NCBI GenBank assembly: GCA_009911715.1
Contig: CP047880.1
Location: 1 to 64,000, forward strand
DNA from: Methanomassiliicoccaceae archaeon DOK
Lineage (GTDB): Archaea; Thermoplasmatota; Thermoplasmata; Methanomassiliicoccales; Methanomethylophilaceae
Direction of reading: 5' to 3'
Length of the DNA stretch: 64,000 nt
The notes under the pieces were generated by a model. The model saw nothing but the letters and a program-made list of their open reading frames with translations. It made no database searches and was not told the origin of the DNA. The position numbers and the translations under genes are program-made. Position 1 is the first letter of the stretch; every line of letters begins with the position of its first letter. Of this stretch, positions 19,054-27,880 are shown in pieces.

Positions 19054-21216
19054 TCACTCCTTCCCGTACTCCTTCAGCTCCTCCCTGGCCTTGGGTCCGA
19101 ACTTCTCGAGTGCCTTCTCGAAGTCCTCCCTGTCGACCTTGCAGGCGGCGATGTCGTCGTCGCTGGGGTTCGGGTTCGTCGAGACCAGCTTCCTCACCGC
19201 GTTCATGACCGCCTCGTTGCAGATGGCGGCGATGTCCGCTCCGGTGCACCCGTCGGTCCTCTCGGAGAGGTCGTCGAGGTCCACGTCGTCCGCCAGCGGG
19301 CGGCCCTTGGTGTGGATGCCGAAGATCGACTTCCTGGACTCCTTGTCCGGAGGTCCGATGAAGATCGACTTGTCGAATCTCCCGGGCCTGAGCAGGGCGG
19401 GGTCCATGATGTCCGGGCGGTTCGTCGCCGCGATGACCACGACGTTGTTCAGGCTCTCGAGGCCGTCCATCTCGGTCAGCATCTGGGATATGACCCTCTC
19501 GGTGACGTTGCTGTCCCCGTTTCCGGATCCCCTCTCCGGTGCGATCGAGTCGATCTCGTCCATGAAGATGACGCAGGGCGATGCCTGCCTCGCCTTCCTG
19601 AACGTCTCCCTCACGGCCTTCTCGGACTCTCCGACCCATTTGTTGAGGAACTCCGGGCCCTTGACCGCGATGAAGTTCGCCTCCGACTCTGTCGCCACCG
19701 CCTTGGCCAGCATGGTCTTTCCGGTGCCGGGCGGTCCGTAGAGCAGGATCCCCTTTGGGGGCTTGGCGTTCATGTGGTCGAAGACCTTGCCGAACTTCAG
19801 GGGCCACTCCACAGCCTCCTTCAGCTCCTGCTTGGCGTCCTCGAGGGCTCCGATGTCCTCCCATCTGACGTTGGGCTTCTCGATCAGGACCTCCCTCATG
19901 GTCGAGGGCTGCATGTCCTTCAGGGCGTTCTTGAAGTCGTCCTTCGTGACGCTGATGGAGTTCAGCACCTCCCTGGGGATCTCCTCGGCCTCGAGGTCCA
20001 CGTCCGGCAGCACCCTCCTGAGCGCGGCCATGGCGGCCTCCTTGGTGAGAGCCGACAGGTCGGCTCCGGAGTATCCGTGGGTCCTGTCCGCGAGCCACTT
20101 CAGGTCGACGTCCTCCGCGAGGGGCATGCCCCTGGTGTGGATCTCCAGGATCTCGAGCCTTCCGTCCCTGTCCGGGATTCCGATCTCGATCTCCCTGTCG
20201 AACCTGCCGGGCCTCCTAAGTGCCTCGTCGATGGAGTTGGGCCTGTTCGTGGCTCCGATGACCACGACCTTTCCCCTGGAGTTCAGGCCGTCCATCAGCG
20301 ACAGGAGCTGGGCGACGATACGCCTCTCCTCCTCGCCGTTGACCTCCTCCCTCTTGGGGGCGATCGAGTCGATCTCATCGATGAAGATGATGCTCGGCGC
20401 GTTCTCCTCGGCCTCCTTGAAGATCTCCCTCAGCTTGCCCTCGGACTCACCGTAGAACTTGCTGACGATCTCCGGGCCGCCGATGGAGATGAAGTTGCTG
20501 CTCGTCTCCCCTGCGACCGCTTTGGCCAGCATGGTCTTCCCTGTTCCTGGTGGTCCGTGGAGCAGCACCCCCTTGGGAGCCTCCACGCCCAGCCTCTTGA
20601 AGAGTTCGGGGTGCCTGAGCGGCAGCTCGACCATCTCACGGATCTTCCTGACCGCGTCCCCCAGACCTCCGATGTCGTCGTACGAGACCTTCGGGACGTC
20701 GCCGTTGTTCGCGGCGGGCTTGTCGGAGACCTTCACCTCGGTGGTGTTGGCCATCAGCACGGCCTCTCCCGACGGAGCGAAGGACGTGACTACCAGGTCG
20801 ATCTTGTTGCCCATCACGTTCAGCGTGATGGTGTCGCCTTTGGCGAGGGCCCTTCCCTCGAGGACCTGCCTGAGGTACTCCTCGCCTCCCTGCAGCCTCA
20901 GCTGCTCGGTCGGTGCGAACGTTATCTTCTCGGCGTTCTTCGCGGCCACCTTCTTGACCGCGACCCTCTCGTCGAGGGAGACCCCCGCGTTGCGCCTGGT
21001 CGATCCGTCGATCCTTATGATCCCGCGGTTCGCGTCCTCGGGAGCGCCCCTGAGGACCTTCGCGACGGTCTTCCTGTTACCGTCTATCTGCACTATGTCG
21101 CCGACTTTGATTCCGAGGATGTCCATCAGCTCGGGGTCGAGTCTGGCTATTCCCCTGCCAGTCTCGCCGGGCTTCAACTCGGCGACCTTGATCGCTTTCT
21201 CGTTTACCATACTCAT
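19054..21216 (-). CDS. Cdc48/VCP-like AAA+ unfoldase
   Basis: This 720-residue double-AAA ATPase unfolds proteins, often feeding the proteasome. An N domain (double-psi barrel and four-stranded part) spans 1-180. D1 has Walker A GPPGTGKT at 221-228 and Walker B IIFIDEID near 276-283. D2 has Walker A at 494-501 and Walker B VIFMDEID near 549-556. Both arginine-finger regions (RRPGRFD and LRPGRFD) are present. The C terminus is EELKEYGKE, with no HbYX proteasome-docking motif visible. Its start overlaps the stop of the ArsR-like gene by four bases, so it is translationally coupled to that regulator. Confidence 0.97.
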   Translation of the reverse strand: MSMVNEKAIKVAELKPGETGRGIARLDPELMDILGIKVGDIVQIDGNRKTVAKVLRGAPEDANRGIIRIDGSTRRNAGVSLDERVAVKKVAAKNAEKITFAPTEQLRLQGGEEYLRQVLEGRALAKGDTITLNVMGNKIDLVVTSFAPSGEAVLMANTTEVKVSDKPAANNGDVPKVSYDDIGGLGDAVRKIREMVELPLRHPELFKRLGVEAPKGVLLHGPPGTGKTMLAKAVAGETSSNFISIGGPEIVSKFYGESEGKLREIFKEAEENAPSIIFIDEIDSIAPKREEVNGEEERRIVAQLLSLMDGLNSRGKVVVIGATNRPNSIDEALRRPGRFDREIEIGIPDRDGRLEILEIHTRGMPLAEDVDLKWLADRTHGYSGADLSALTKEAAMAALRRVLPDVDLEAEEIPREVLNSISVTKDDFKNALKDMQPSTMREVLIEKPNVRWEDIGALEDAKQELKEAVEWPLKFGKVFDHMNAKPPKGILLYGPPGTGKTMLAKAVATESEANFIAVKGPEFLNKWVGESEKAVRETFRKARQASPCVIFMDEIDSIAPERGSGNGDSNVTERVISQMLTEMDGLESLNNVVVIAATNRPDIMDPALLRPGRFDKSIFIGPPDKESRKSIFGIHTKGRPLADDVDLDDLSERTDGCTGADIAAICNEAVMNAVRKLVSTNPNPSDDDIAACKVDREDFEKALEKFGPKAREELKEYGKE

Positions 21217-21719
21217 ACCTCCCTTTCGATTGTCATCTGTTCGATGTTCCCATCCGTGCCCTGTTCCTCCGTCTCGGATTCCGCGAACGCCTCAGCGATC
21301 GCGTTCCTCTCCGAGACCAGAGCGGCGCGCTCCTTGTCGAGCTCCTTAATCCTTGAGTCTATCTCTTGGATGCGTTCGGACGCCTCCTCCGCGGTCATTC
21401 CGGTCGGGGTGTCGACGATGACTCTCTCGGACCCGATGACCTTGGCGGAGAACATGCTCCTGTGCATCTCCACGACCAGAGTGAACTCCGTGTTTGGGGT
21501 GTAGACGATCCTCATGGGACCCATGGAGCTGTCGACGCGGCTGCTGACCACGAGGCCGTTCTGCTCCATCAGTGCCAGATTCTTCATCACGGCCTGCTGG
21601 CTCACCCCCAGCTCCTTGGACAGGCGCAGGGGATAGCTCGGCTCGCGTACCAGCGATTCCAGTATGCGTCTCCGGGTGGGGTTCTCCACCATGGAGAGCA
21701 GGATGTCGATGTCGTCCAT
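21213..21719 (-). CDS. ArsR-like winged-helix regulator of stress operon
   Basis: This 168-residue protein has an ArsR-type winged helix at residues 5-75 ([28 protein letters not shown]) and a C-terminal coiled coil at about 110-150 ([20 protein letters not shown]), probably for dimerising. It is the first gene of the ArsR-Cdc48-Hsp20 operon. In Pyrococcus the ArsR-like Phr represses genes for an AAA+ ATPase and Hsp20, so a heat-shock repressor role here is a reasonable inference, though orthology is not shown. TATA-like sequences lie within 60 bp upstream. Confidence 0.82.
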   Translation of the reverse strand: MDDIDILLSMVENPTRRRILESLVREPSYPLRLSKELGVSQQAVMKNLALMEQNGLVVSSRVDSSMGPMRIVYTPNTEFTLVVEMHRSMFSAKVIGSERVIVDTPTGMTAEEASERIQEIDSRIKELDKERAALVSERNAIAEAFAESETEEQGTDGNIEQMTIEREV

Positions 21720-21875
21720 GTTATCCCTCGGTTGTCAACCCTTAGTTCACTACCACAGTATATGCAAGAACTTCTATAAAAAACTATCTTAAATGCATCG
21801 ATACGGGGCCTTTCACCACTCTGTACGCTGATGAACAATAACATTCGTTCAGAATCAAATATATTGTATAATAAA

Positions 21876-21907
21876 GTACATTCTCTAACCATTATGTACA
21901 TATATAT
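21876..21907 (+). promoter_or_regulatory. trpB2 promoter with TGTACA box
   Basis: A TATA element (CATATATAT) near 21899-21907 sits about 25 bp before the ATG at 21927, predicting a leaderless mRNA. Overlapping it is TGTACA at 21895-21900, the known TRP-box core bound by TrpY in Methanothermobacter. It is part of an inverted repeat GTACAT (21876-21881) / ATGTAC (21894-21899). Confidence 0.55.
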
Positions 21908-21926
21908 CCAATGATTAGCATAACTC

Positions 21927-23258
21927 ATGGCAATACCGAAAGACGCACGCATCACACTCGACCCCGAGGAGATTCCCAAGAGATGGTACAACCTCGCGGC
22001 CGACCTTCCCGAGCCTCTGGCTCCGCCACTCAACCCCGTCACCAAGGAGCCCGCCAAGCCTGAGGACTTCGCCGCCATATTCTGCAAGCCCATCATCCAG
22101 CAGGAGGGCTCCACCGAGAGGTACATCGACATCCCCGAGGAGGTCCGTGACGCCCTGGTCAATCTGAACAGGCCCTCCCCCCTGCAGAGGGCATACCGCC
22201 TGGAGAGGTATCTCAAGACCCCTGCAAAGATCTACTTCAAGAGGGAGGACATGAGCCCTCTCGGAAGCCACAAGGGGAACACGGCTCTGGCACAGGCGTA
22301 CTACAACGCGGAGTCCGGAATCCACACCCTCACCACAGAGACCGGCGCCGGCCAGTGGGGGACAGCCCTGGCCATGGTGTCGAATCTGTTCGATATCGAC
22401 ACCACCGTGTTCATGGTCAAGGGCAGCTACAACCAGAAGCCCTTCAGGAAGACCCTGATGAACATGTACGGTGCGAAGGTGTACGCCTCCCCGTCCGAGT
22501 ACACGGAGTTCGGGAAGAAGATCCTCAAGGAGCATCCGGACACGACCGGGTCCCTGGGCATCGCGATCTCCGAGGCATGCGAGCTCGCGGTCAAGGACGA
22601 GGGAACATGCTACGCACTCGGCAGTGTCCTGAACCATGTGATGCTGCATCAGACCGTCATCGGGGAGGAAGCCATGCTCCAGATGCAGAAGGCCGAAATC
22701 GAACCGGATTACATGGTCGCGTGCGTCGGCGGAGGCTCCAACTTCGCGGGATTCACCTTCCCGATGATGGCGGAGAAGATCAAGGGCAAGAGCGAGACCG
22801 AGATCATCGCGGTAGAACCCAAGGCCGCACCGTCCCTCACAGAGGGGGAGTTCAGGTACGATTACGGCGACACGGGCGGAATCACGCCCCTCATCATGAT
22901 GTACACGCTCGGGTCCGAGTTCGTGCCCAAGAGCATCCACGCAGGAGGCCTCAGGTACCACGGCATGGCGCCGCTGGTCTCCGCCGCCTACGACCAGAAC
23001 CTGCTGAAGGCGGTGGCATACGACCAGACCGAGACCTTCGAGGCGGGTGTGACCTTCGCCAAGACGGAGGGCATCGTCGCCGCTCCCGAGTCGTGCCATG
23101 CCATCAAGGGCGCGATCGACAAGGCCCTGGAGTGCAAGGCAAACAACGAGGAGAAGACCATCGTGTTCTGCCTCTCCGGTCACGGGTTCCTCGACCTGTA
23201 CGGATACGAGCAGTACATGGAGGGCACCCTCCAGTCGTCCTCCCTCGACAACTACTGA
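21927..23258 (+). CDS. trpB2: tryptophan synthase beta-like TrpB2
   Basis: This 443-residue PLP enzyme belongs to the TrpB2 branch, recognisable by its long N-terminal region (KRWYNLAADLPEPL) and large inserts. The PLP lysine is in GSHKGNTA and the phosphate-binding loop is GGGSNFAG. TrpB2 makes tryptophan from indole and serine (or phosphoserine, as proposed for some). No trpA is adjacent, consistent with the stand-alone TrpB2 type. The start is fixed by the TATA spacing. It ends at a bidirectional hairpin shared with the nitroreductase gene. Confidence 0.93.
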   Translation: MAIPKDARITLDPEEIPKRWYNLAADLPEPLAPPLNPVTKEPAKPEDFAAIFCKPIIQQEGSTERYIDIPEEVRDALVNLNRPSPLQRAYRLERYLKTPAKIYFKREDMSPLGSHKGNTALAQAYYNAESGIHTLTTETGAGQWGTALAMVSNLFDIDTTVFMVKGSYNQKPFRKTLMNMYGAKVYASPSEYTEFGKKILKEHPDTTGSLGIAISEACELAVKDEGTCYALGSVLNHVMLHQTVIGEEAMLQMQKAEIEPDYMVACVGGGSNFAGFTFPMMAEKIKGKSETEIIAVEPKAAPSLTEGEFRYDYGDTGGITPLIMMYTLGSEFVPKSIHAGGLRYHGMAPLVSAAYDQNLLKAVAYDQTETFEAGVTFAKTEGIVAAPESCHAIKGAIDKALECKANNEEKTIVFCLSGHGFLDLYGYEQYMEGTLQSSSLDNY

Positions 23259-23269
23259 ACAGCCAAAAA

Positions 23270-23294
23270 CCCTCCCCGCATCTCGCGGGGAGGG
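23270..23294. terminator. bidirectional hairpin terminator
   Basis: A perfect 10-bp stem, CCCTCCCCGC with GCGGGGAGGG, lies between the convergent trpB2 and nitroreductase genes. A short A run precedes it on the plus strand, which gives U residues on the minus transcript. Confidence 0.7.
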
Positions 23295-23301
23295 ACCGGG
23301 C

Positions 23302-23961
23302 TCACGCCCACCTGAAGTTTTCCTTTCCGGCGCCGATCTCGAAGTGCAGCTTGGCTATTCCGAGGTCGACCGTCGCGTACGGCCCCTTGCCGGTCTCGGC
23401 CCTGACGCTTCCGTCGTCGTTGAGGGTGAATCTGAACTTCTGCTGGTTCATGGCGGTCGGTGCCAGCATCGCGGATTCCATCCCGTTCCTGAACCACTCG
23501 GGCATCTCCCCCGGGCAGACGCACAGGTCCCCCATGTCCTTGCTCTTGTGCGCCGTCCCCTGGTCGGAGCCGTACCCGAGGGCCAGGACGCAAACGAGCT
23601 TCTCATCGTCCTTGATCTGCACGTCGAGCTTCCTCTTCTTGTAAGTGAGTCCCACCCAGCATGTGTTGAGGCCCAGCATCTGCGCCTCGAGGACGACCTT
23701 CTCCCCGTAGTAGCCGACCTTCTCGTCGCTGTCCTCCTTCTTCCGGATCAGGGCAACGTAGTTCCCCACGTTGTCGAAGCCTCTGGCCATTATCCCCTCG
23801 AAGACTCCGGGGGCGTCCGTCACCAGCTGGAAATGGAGATGGCCCTCCGCGTTGCAGGTGTCGATCATGTTCTGAAGCTCTCTTCTGGTAGGCTCGTCGA
23901 TCCTTCTGTCGGTGTACTTCCTCACAGAGTTGCGTGTTTTCACTGCCTCAATGATGTCCAT
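23302..23961 (-). CDS. nitroreductase-family flavoprotein
   Basis: This 219-residue FMN-dependent nitroreductase superfamily protein starts with the N-terminal FMN-binding motif KTRNSVRKYTDRRID. The central GYYGEKVVLEAQMLGLNTCWVG helix is typical. The C-terminal half is the extended form seen in archaeal members with PTAMNQQKFRF. It likely reduces small aromatic or quinone-like compounds using NAD(P)H. It lies one base after the ArsR gene and is almost certainly under its control. Confidence 0.87.
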   Translation of the reverse strand: MDIIEAVKTRNSVRKYTDRRIDEPTRRELQNMIDTCNAEGHLHFQLVTDAPGVFEGIMARGFDNVGNYVALIRKKEDSDEKVGYYGEKVVLEAQMLGLNTCWVGLTYKKRKLDVQIKDDEKLVCVLALGYGSDQGTAHKSKDMGDLCVCPGEMPEWFRNGMESAMLAPTAMNQQKFRFTLNDDGSVRAETGKGPYATVDLGIAKLHFEIGAGKENFRWA

Positions 23962-23962
23962 G

Positions 23963-24334
23963 TCATCTCTCCTCGGGTACGATCGGGAATCCGTTGGCTC
24001 TGATCCTGTCTATCACCGCGCACACCTCACCGGTTATGTCGTGGAGGCGGTGCCAGACATCGGACTGTATGTCCAGGCAGTACAGGTTCGAGGTCCCTCT
24101 GCGGTGCATGGTCACGATCCCCGCCTGCCTCAGCGTCTTCAGATGGTAGGACACTGCCGGTCTCGAGAGGCCGACGCACTCGGTGATCTCCTGGACGCTC
24201 AGCCCGTAGCACCTGTTCTCCAGCAGGAGCAGGATTATCCTCTGCCTGTGGGGGTCTCCCAGCACGGTCAGGCTCTCGCAGCTCTTTCTGAAGTCCTCCG
24301 TCAGCCTCTCCCGGGCTTCCTCGTACTCGTCCAT
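23963..24334 (-). CDS. ArsR-family repressor
   Basis: This 123-residue ArsR/SmtB winged-helix protein has the core DPHRQRIILLLLENRCYGLSVQEI, then recognition helix SRPAVSYHLKTLRQAGIV and wing RRGTSNLYCLD. No clear metal-binding CxC motif is present, so redox or small-molecule sensing is as likely as metal sensing. It is co-transcribed with the nitroreductase. The palindromic promoter repeats directly upstream are a likely autoregulatory operator. Confidence 0.87.
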   Translation of the reverse strand: MDEYEEARERLTEDFRKSCESLTVLGDPHRQRIILLLLENRCYGLSVQEITECVGLSRPAVSYHLKTLRQAGIVTMHRRGTSNLYCLDIQSDVWHRLHDITGEVCAVIDRIRANGFPIVPEER

Positions 24335-24346
24335 AATGGTTCATTC

Positions 24347-24366
24347 GTTTAAACATTTAAACATAT
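24347..24366 (-). promoter_or_regulatory. palindromic operator/promoter of arsR
   Basis: Two overlapping AT-rich palindromes, GTTTAAAC and ATTTAAAC(AT), form a near-continuous dyad directly upstream of the ArsR gene, covering its TATA-like TTTAAATG. ArsR proteins bind such dyads at their own promoter. Confidence 0.55.
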
Positions 24367-24442
24367 TTGCAGGACCTTCCGCCAGGGCCGAAGCGATGGC
24401 GCCCCTGCCTCCGTTATATACATGGACAATCTACTCGGCACG

Positions 24443-25495
24443 ATGGCAGGCCAACTAGTCGACGACATCGTTGAGGTCAGGGACCAGAGCGAGGGAAGCA
24501 GGCTTTACACCAGGGGCAACTTCGGATACCCGCGCAGCGGGGGCGGGGTCGACCTGGACCTCGTAGAGGCCACGTACCTCGTCGAGTGCAGGAGGCTTGA
24601 GGTGGAGGGTCCGGAGGGCCCGATGCCATACGACGATCTGTTCCGCCATTCCGCCAAGGTCGTCGAGGGCTTCGACATCAAGTATCTCGTCTACCGCGAT
24701 CTCAGGCAGCGCGGTTTCATCGCCAAGTACGAGACCGGCGACTACGACATCTCCGTGTTCCCCAGAGGGAAGACCATGAGTAACTCCAGGCCCGAGTTCC
24801 TGGTGCGCGCCGTGTCGGAGAGGAACGCCATCGACGTAGCCACACTGATCAGGGAGACGTCCGAGACCAAGGACAGGAAGAAGAAGCTCCTGTACGGTGT
24901 CGTCGACGAGGAGGGGGATCTGACATACTACATCATGTCGATCCGCGACCCCGCGGGAAAGGTCTTCCCGGAGCCCATCGGCAGGAAGCCGGTCGGAAGG
25001 CTGATCCGCGACAGGGTCTTCGTCTTCGACAGGGACGACGCCGAGGCGCTGAGGGCCTACGGCTACTACGGGAAGTCCATCGTGGACGCGCTCCAGCTCT
25101 CGCTCATCGAGAGCTGTCATCTCGTGGGGAAGGGCAGGCTGACAGTCCTGGACCAGGACGACAACATCCTCTCGTTCGACGACCTGCTGGACTTCGGCAA
25201 CTCCATGCAGGACGAGTTCCGCGTCAGATACCTCGTGTTCTCGGATCTGCGCGAAAGGGGTCTGGTCGTCAAGACCGGGTTCAAGTACGGCACCCATTTC
25301 AGGGTGTACCAGTCGTCGCCCGACGAGTGCCACGCGAGGTACCTGGTCCATGCGATGACCGATGACGGGCTCAGGATGTGGCCCGAGATCTCCAGGACCG
25401 TGAGGCTGTCAGGCGGTGTGAAGAAGGAGATTCTCTTCGGACGCGTCAGGAAGAACGACATCACGTATCTGGAGTTCAAGTGGTTCAAGCCTTGA
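24443..25495 (+). CDS. endA: tRNA-splicing endonuclease EndA (fused dimer form)
   Basis: This protein of about 350 residues contains two endonuclease units in tandem, the fused form that assembles as an alpha-2 enzyme. The C-terminal unit keeps the catalytic Tyr and His in FKYGTHFRVY and the Lys in GGVKKEILFG. The N-terminal unit is the degenerate structural copy. It cuts bulge-helix-bulge motifs in pre-tRNA and pre-rRNA. A TATA box TTATATA at 24414-24420 lies too close to the ATG at 24422. The ATG at 24443, which begins MAGQLVDDIVEV like other EndA proteins, has ideal leaderless spacing and is chosen. It converges on a small winged-helix gene with an 11-base overlap. Confidence 0.92.
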   Translation: MAGQLVDDIVEVRDQSEGSRLYTRGNFGYPRSGGGVDLDLVEATYLVECRRLEVEGPEGPMPYDDLFRHSAKVVEGFDIKYLVYRDLRQRGFIAKYETGDYDISVFPRGKTMSNSRPEFLVRAVSERNAIDVATLIRETSETKDRKKKLLYGVVDEEGDLTYYIMSIRDPAGKVFPEPIGRKPVGRLIRDRVFVFDRDDAEALRAYGYYGKSIVDALQLSLIESCHLVGKGRLTVLDQDDNILSFDDLLDFGNSMQDEFRVRYLVFSDLRERGLVVKTGFKYGTHFRVYQSSPDECHARYLVHAMTDDGLRMWPEISRTVRLSGGVKKEILFGRVRKNDITYLEFKWFKP

Positions 25496-25826
25496 TCAGG
25501 CTCTCCAGGAAGCGTGCGAGGTCCCTGAACCTGCCGGCGTTGAGGAAGTAGACGTGGTCGGGGCCATCCCTGCGCGACGAGATCAGTCCCGCCTCCTTCA
25601 TCTTCCTGATGGCCGCGTTCGTCCGGGGGCCGTCCATGCCGAACAGTCCGTCCGGGAACGGGGAGCGCGCCTCCTCTCTCGCCAGCCCTCTGACCAGCGT
25701 GAGCACGTCCTTGTCCGCAAGGGCGGACAGCATGTCGAACTCGGGGTCGTCCGAGATGCCGAGTGCGTGCCTGTTGGTCAGGCAGATGTGCTTGCTCGCC
25801 TTCTGCACGGGCTGTTCGTCGCTCAT
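25485..25826 (-). CDS. small winged-helix protein
   Basis: This 113-residue protein has a C-terminal winged-helix-like pattern: helix LTLVRGLAREEA, helix PRTNAAIRKMKEAGLI, and wing SSRRDGPDHVYFLN. That suggests DNA or protein binding. The N-terminal 30 residues are polar and unlike known domains. A minus-strand TATA-like TATAAGATTT near 25848-25857 supports a leaderless start at 25826. It is a single-gene unit between endA and tfb. Function is unknown. Confidence 0.7.
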   Translation of the reverse strand: MSDEQPVQKASKHICLTNRHALGISDDPEFDMLSALADKDVLTLVRGLAREEARSPFPDGLFGMDGPRTNAAIRKMKEAGLISSRRDGPDHVYFLNAGRFRDLARFLESLIKA

Positions 25827-25927
25827 GGAGCAGGTTAAGTCACTCCTAAATCTTATAGGTTGTCACATCTGGGTAAATTTGAAAAGAATGGAAACTGGGG
25901 CGCCTTCCGGCACCCCGAATCGGTTTG

Positions 25928-26860
25928 TCAGAGCTGGATCTCGATTCCGAGTTTCTCGGTGAGCTCCTTGTAGCGGTTCCTGATGGTGACCTCGGTCACT
26001 CCCGCCACATCGGCCACCTCCCTCTGGGTCCTGCGCTCGTTGCACAGGATCGAGGAGATGTAGATTGCCGCGGCGGCGACGCCGGTGGGTCCCCTTCCGG
26101 AGGTGAGCTCCTTCTCGGACGCGTCCTTGAGGATCTCGGCCGCCTTGCTCTGTACCTCTCCGCTCAGCTTCAGCTCGGAGCAGAACCTCTGGACGTAGTC
26201 CTGGGGCTTCGTGGGCATGAGCTTGAGCTTCAGCTCACGGGTCATGAACCTGTACGTCCTTCCGATCTCCTTCCTTCCGACGCGGCTGGAGTTGGCGACC
26301 TCGTCGAGCGTCCTGGGCACACCGCACTGCCTGCACGCTGCGTAGAGCGACGCTGCCACGACGCCCTCAATGGACCTTCCTCTGATGAGGTTCTTGTTGA
26401 CGGCCTTCCTGTAGATCATGGCCGCGGTCTCCCTCACGTTTCTGGGGAGTCCCATTGCCGATGCCATCCTGTCGAGCTCCGAGAGTGCGAATGCCAGGTT
26501 CCTCTCGGTAGCGTTGGATACACGGATCCTCCTCTGCCACTTCCTCAGCCTGTACAGCTGGGCCCTGTTCCTGGTGGGGATGCTCTTGCCGTAGCTGTCC
26601 TTGTTCTTCCAGGAGATCTCGGTGGACAGCCCCTTGTCGTGGATGGTGTACGTCATCGGGGCACCGGTACGGGCGCGCTTCTCGCCCTGCTCCACGTCGA
26701 ACGCCCTCCACTCGGGCCCCTGGTCGATGAACTGGTCGTCCAGGACGAGTCCGCAGTCCTCGCACAGGAGCTCTCCGCGCTCGTAGTCGCGGACGAGGTG
26801 GTGGCTGCCGCACTCAGGACACACCTCAATCTCTTCTGTTCCTTCTCTTACCTTTGGCAT
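25928..26860 (-). CDS. tfb: transcription initiation factor TFB
   Basis: This 310-residue archaeal TFIIB homologue recruits RNA polymerase to TBP-bound promoters. The N-terminal zinc ribbon has Cys14, Cys17, Cys33 and Cys36. The B-reader/linker region around GPEWRAFD follows, then two cyclin-like repeats at about 115-205 and 210-305. The final recognition helix [15 protein letters not shown] binds the BRE. Its start lies inside the gar1 gene (35-base overlap), so the two are co-transcribed. Confidence 0.97.
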   Translation of the reverse strand: MPKVREGTEEIEVCPECGSHHLVRDYERGELLCEDCGLVLDDQFIDQGPEWRAFDVEQGEKRARTGAPMTYTIHDKGLSTEISWKNKDSYGKSIPTRNRAQLYRLRKWQRRIRVSNATERNLAFALSELDRMASAMGLPRNVRETAAMIYRKAVNKNLIRGRSIEGVVAASLYAACRQCGVPRTLDEVANSSRVGRKEIGRTYRFMTRELKLKLMPTKPQDYVQRFCSELKLSGEVQSKAAEILKDASEKELTSGRGPTGVAAAAIYISSILCNERRTQREVADVAGVTEVTIRNRYKELTEKLGIEIQL

Positions 26861-27086
26861 TCTGCTTGTTCCCCCTTATGTAAGTTTGAGTGCCGATCCT
26901 CGCCGGCCCACCCTCCGGTGTAACGGATGCGTAAGGTCCGTCGACGGGGCCGAAAACCCTGCCGACCGTGCCGAGCTTCTTCTGTTTCTCGTCGAAAACA
27001 GGCGTCCCGATGTCGGGAAGTTCGTCACAGCGAACGATCATCCTCCCATCGCAGGTGACTTCTTCAACGATACCCAGAACGTCCAT
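26826..27086 (-). CDS. gar1: H/ACA RNP protein Gar1
   Basis: This 86-residue Gar1 homologue is part of the box H/ACA RNP that guides pseudouridylation. It has the six-stranded barrel region [11 protein letters not shown]-like start, the GTPVFD and [18 protein letters not shown] segments, and a basic tail ([13 protein letters not shown]) that runs into tfb. gar1-tfb is a known gene pair in euryarchaea. TATA-like sequences and a direct repeat AATGACTGT lie upstream. Confidence 0.93.
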   Translation of the reverse strand: MDVLGIVEEVTCDGRMIVRCDELPDIGTPVFDEKQKKLGTVGRVFGPVDGPYASVTPEGGPARIGTQTYIRGNKQNAKGKRRNRRD

Positions 27087-27182
27087 CAGCTCGAATCACT
27101 CCAACGTGAAGATGATGTTCACGGAATGACTGTCCCAATATTTAAAAAATTGCATATACTTTATAAACAATGACTGTTCACG

Positions 27183-27204
27183 CCGTTTTCTAGAATATAA
27201 ACGG
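27183..27204 (+). promoter_or_regulatory. promoter enclosed by inverted repeat
   Basis: CCGTTT and AAACGG form an inverted repeat around a TATA-like GAATATA at 27193-27199. Transcription would start near 27222. The dyad around the TATA looks like an operator. Confidence 0.5.
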
Positions 27205-27221
27205 TTCGGCTATGTAACCTA

Positions 27222-27421
27222 TGGATGGATACCATCTCCATCATAGGGGTCGTGACCGTTTCCGATCGCCAGGAGGCGAATCGGGACACATCGCAGGCCC
27301 TGGCCGGAACCCCGGGGGAGCGCCCCTGTGTCTGGGGTTGCAGCCCACCCACATGTGCCGTCCCGGGGAGGGGCCTGTCGGGTGGGACAGACGTCCGCAC
27401 AGCCAGCACAAGATTAAATAA
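27222..27421 (+). other. unexplained GC-rich transcribed locus
   Basis: This 200-bp GC-rich segment follows its own TATA box and precedes a second promoter (AGATTAAATA near 27411-27420). It can form several hairpins: GATGG/CCATC near the 5' end; CCGAT-CGCC with GGCG-A-ATCGG around 27263-27284; AACCCC/GGGGTT; and CCCACCC/GGGTGGG closed by GTCTG/CAGAC at about 27330-27391. Alternatively, the ATG at 27225 opens a frame starting IIGVVTVSDRQEANRDTSQ, which recalls the first strand and helix of MoaB/MogA proteins. It then loses all similarity and has no sensible stop. It is either a structured non-coding RNA or the remnant of a moaB-like gene. No known RNA family signature (SRP, RNase P, tRNA) was recognised. 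Confidence 0.4.
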
Positions 27422-27448
27422 TAGTCAAAGGGTTCCTGTGCACAACAG

Positions 27449-27462
27449 CCCGCACCTGCGGG
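27449..27462 (+). promoter_or_regulatory. leader hairpin
   Basis: CCCGCA-CC-TGCGGG lies between the second promoter and the GGAGG ribosome site of the 102-residue membrane protein. It could act as a small leader control element. Confidence 0.4.
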
Positions 27463-27483
27463 TATCAAAAACGGAGGCTAAAA

Positions 27484-27792
27484 ATGGATATTACAATCAT
27501 GTCCTTTCTGACCCTCGTGGTGTTCGCGTTTGCCCTCGTCATGCTCGTGGCGGGCATCTTCGCGGCGTACTTCGGCTCTGGAAAGAGCAAAGCCGCCGGC
27601 GGCGCGATGGCCATCATCGGTCTTATCGTGGGAATCGTCTGGGCATATCTCGTCGGATTCAGCGACATCTCGCCCTTCTGTGACGTCAACACATGGGACA
27701 CAGTCTACGTCGCCATCATCAGCCTGATCGGAATCCTGATCGGTGCTCTTGTCGCCGTGGGCATCTTCCTCGTCGTCGTTCTCAAGAGCTGA
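27484..27792 (+). CDS. small hydrophobic membrane protein
   Basis: This 102-residue protein has three predicted membrane helices, near residues 5-30, 37-58 and 76-100, with a short Gly/Lys-rich cytoplasmic loop ([11 protein letters not shown]) between the first two. One Cys lies in the loop before helix 3. The ATG at 27484 follows ACGGAGG. No family is recognised. It is probably a single-gene unit with the hairpin leader upstream. Confidence 0.75.
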   Translation: MDITIMSFLTLVVFAFALVMLVAGIFAAYFGSGKSKAAGGAMAIIGLIVGIVWAYLVGFSDISPFCDVNTWDTVYVAIISLIGILIGALVAVGIFLVVVLKS

Positions 27793-27880
27793 ACGACAAG
27801 GAAAAAACCCCTTCCAAACCCCAACCCCTTCACGCACCTTCTCGATATCCTTTTTAAGAGAATGCACTCTCGTACCATCA

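Noticed and set aside
18962-20098. 378-codon minus frame overlapping the Cdc48 gene
   Set aside because: It is an Arg/Gly-rich shifted frame of the Cdc48 gene. The Cdc48 frame is intact through both AAA domains, so there is no frameshift.
21602-22216. 204-codon minus frame upstream of the ArsR-like gene
   Set aside because: It crosses the promoter region and runs antisense over the start of trpB2, with no recognisable domain.
27222-27421. Signal recognition particle RNA or RNase P RNA
   Set aside because: The invariant SRP helix 8 and the RNase P GAGGAAAGUCC core were looked for and not found.
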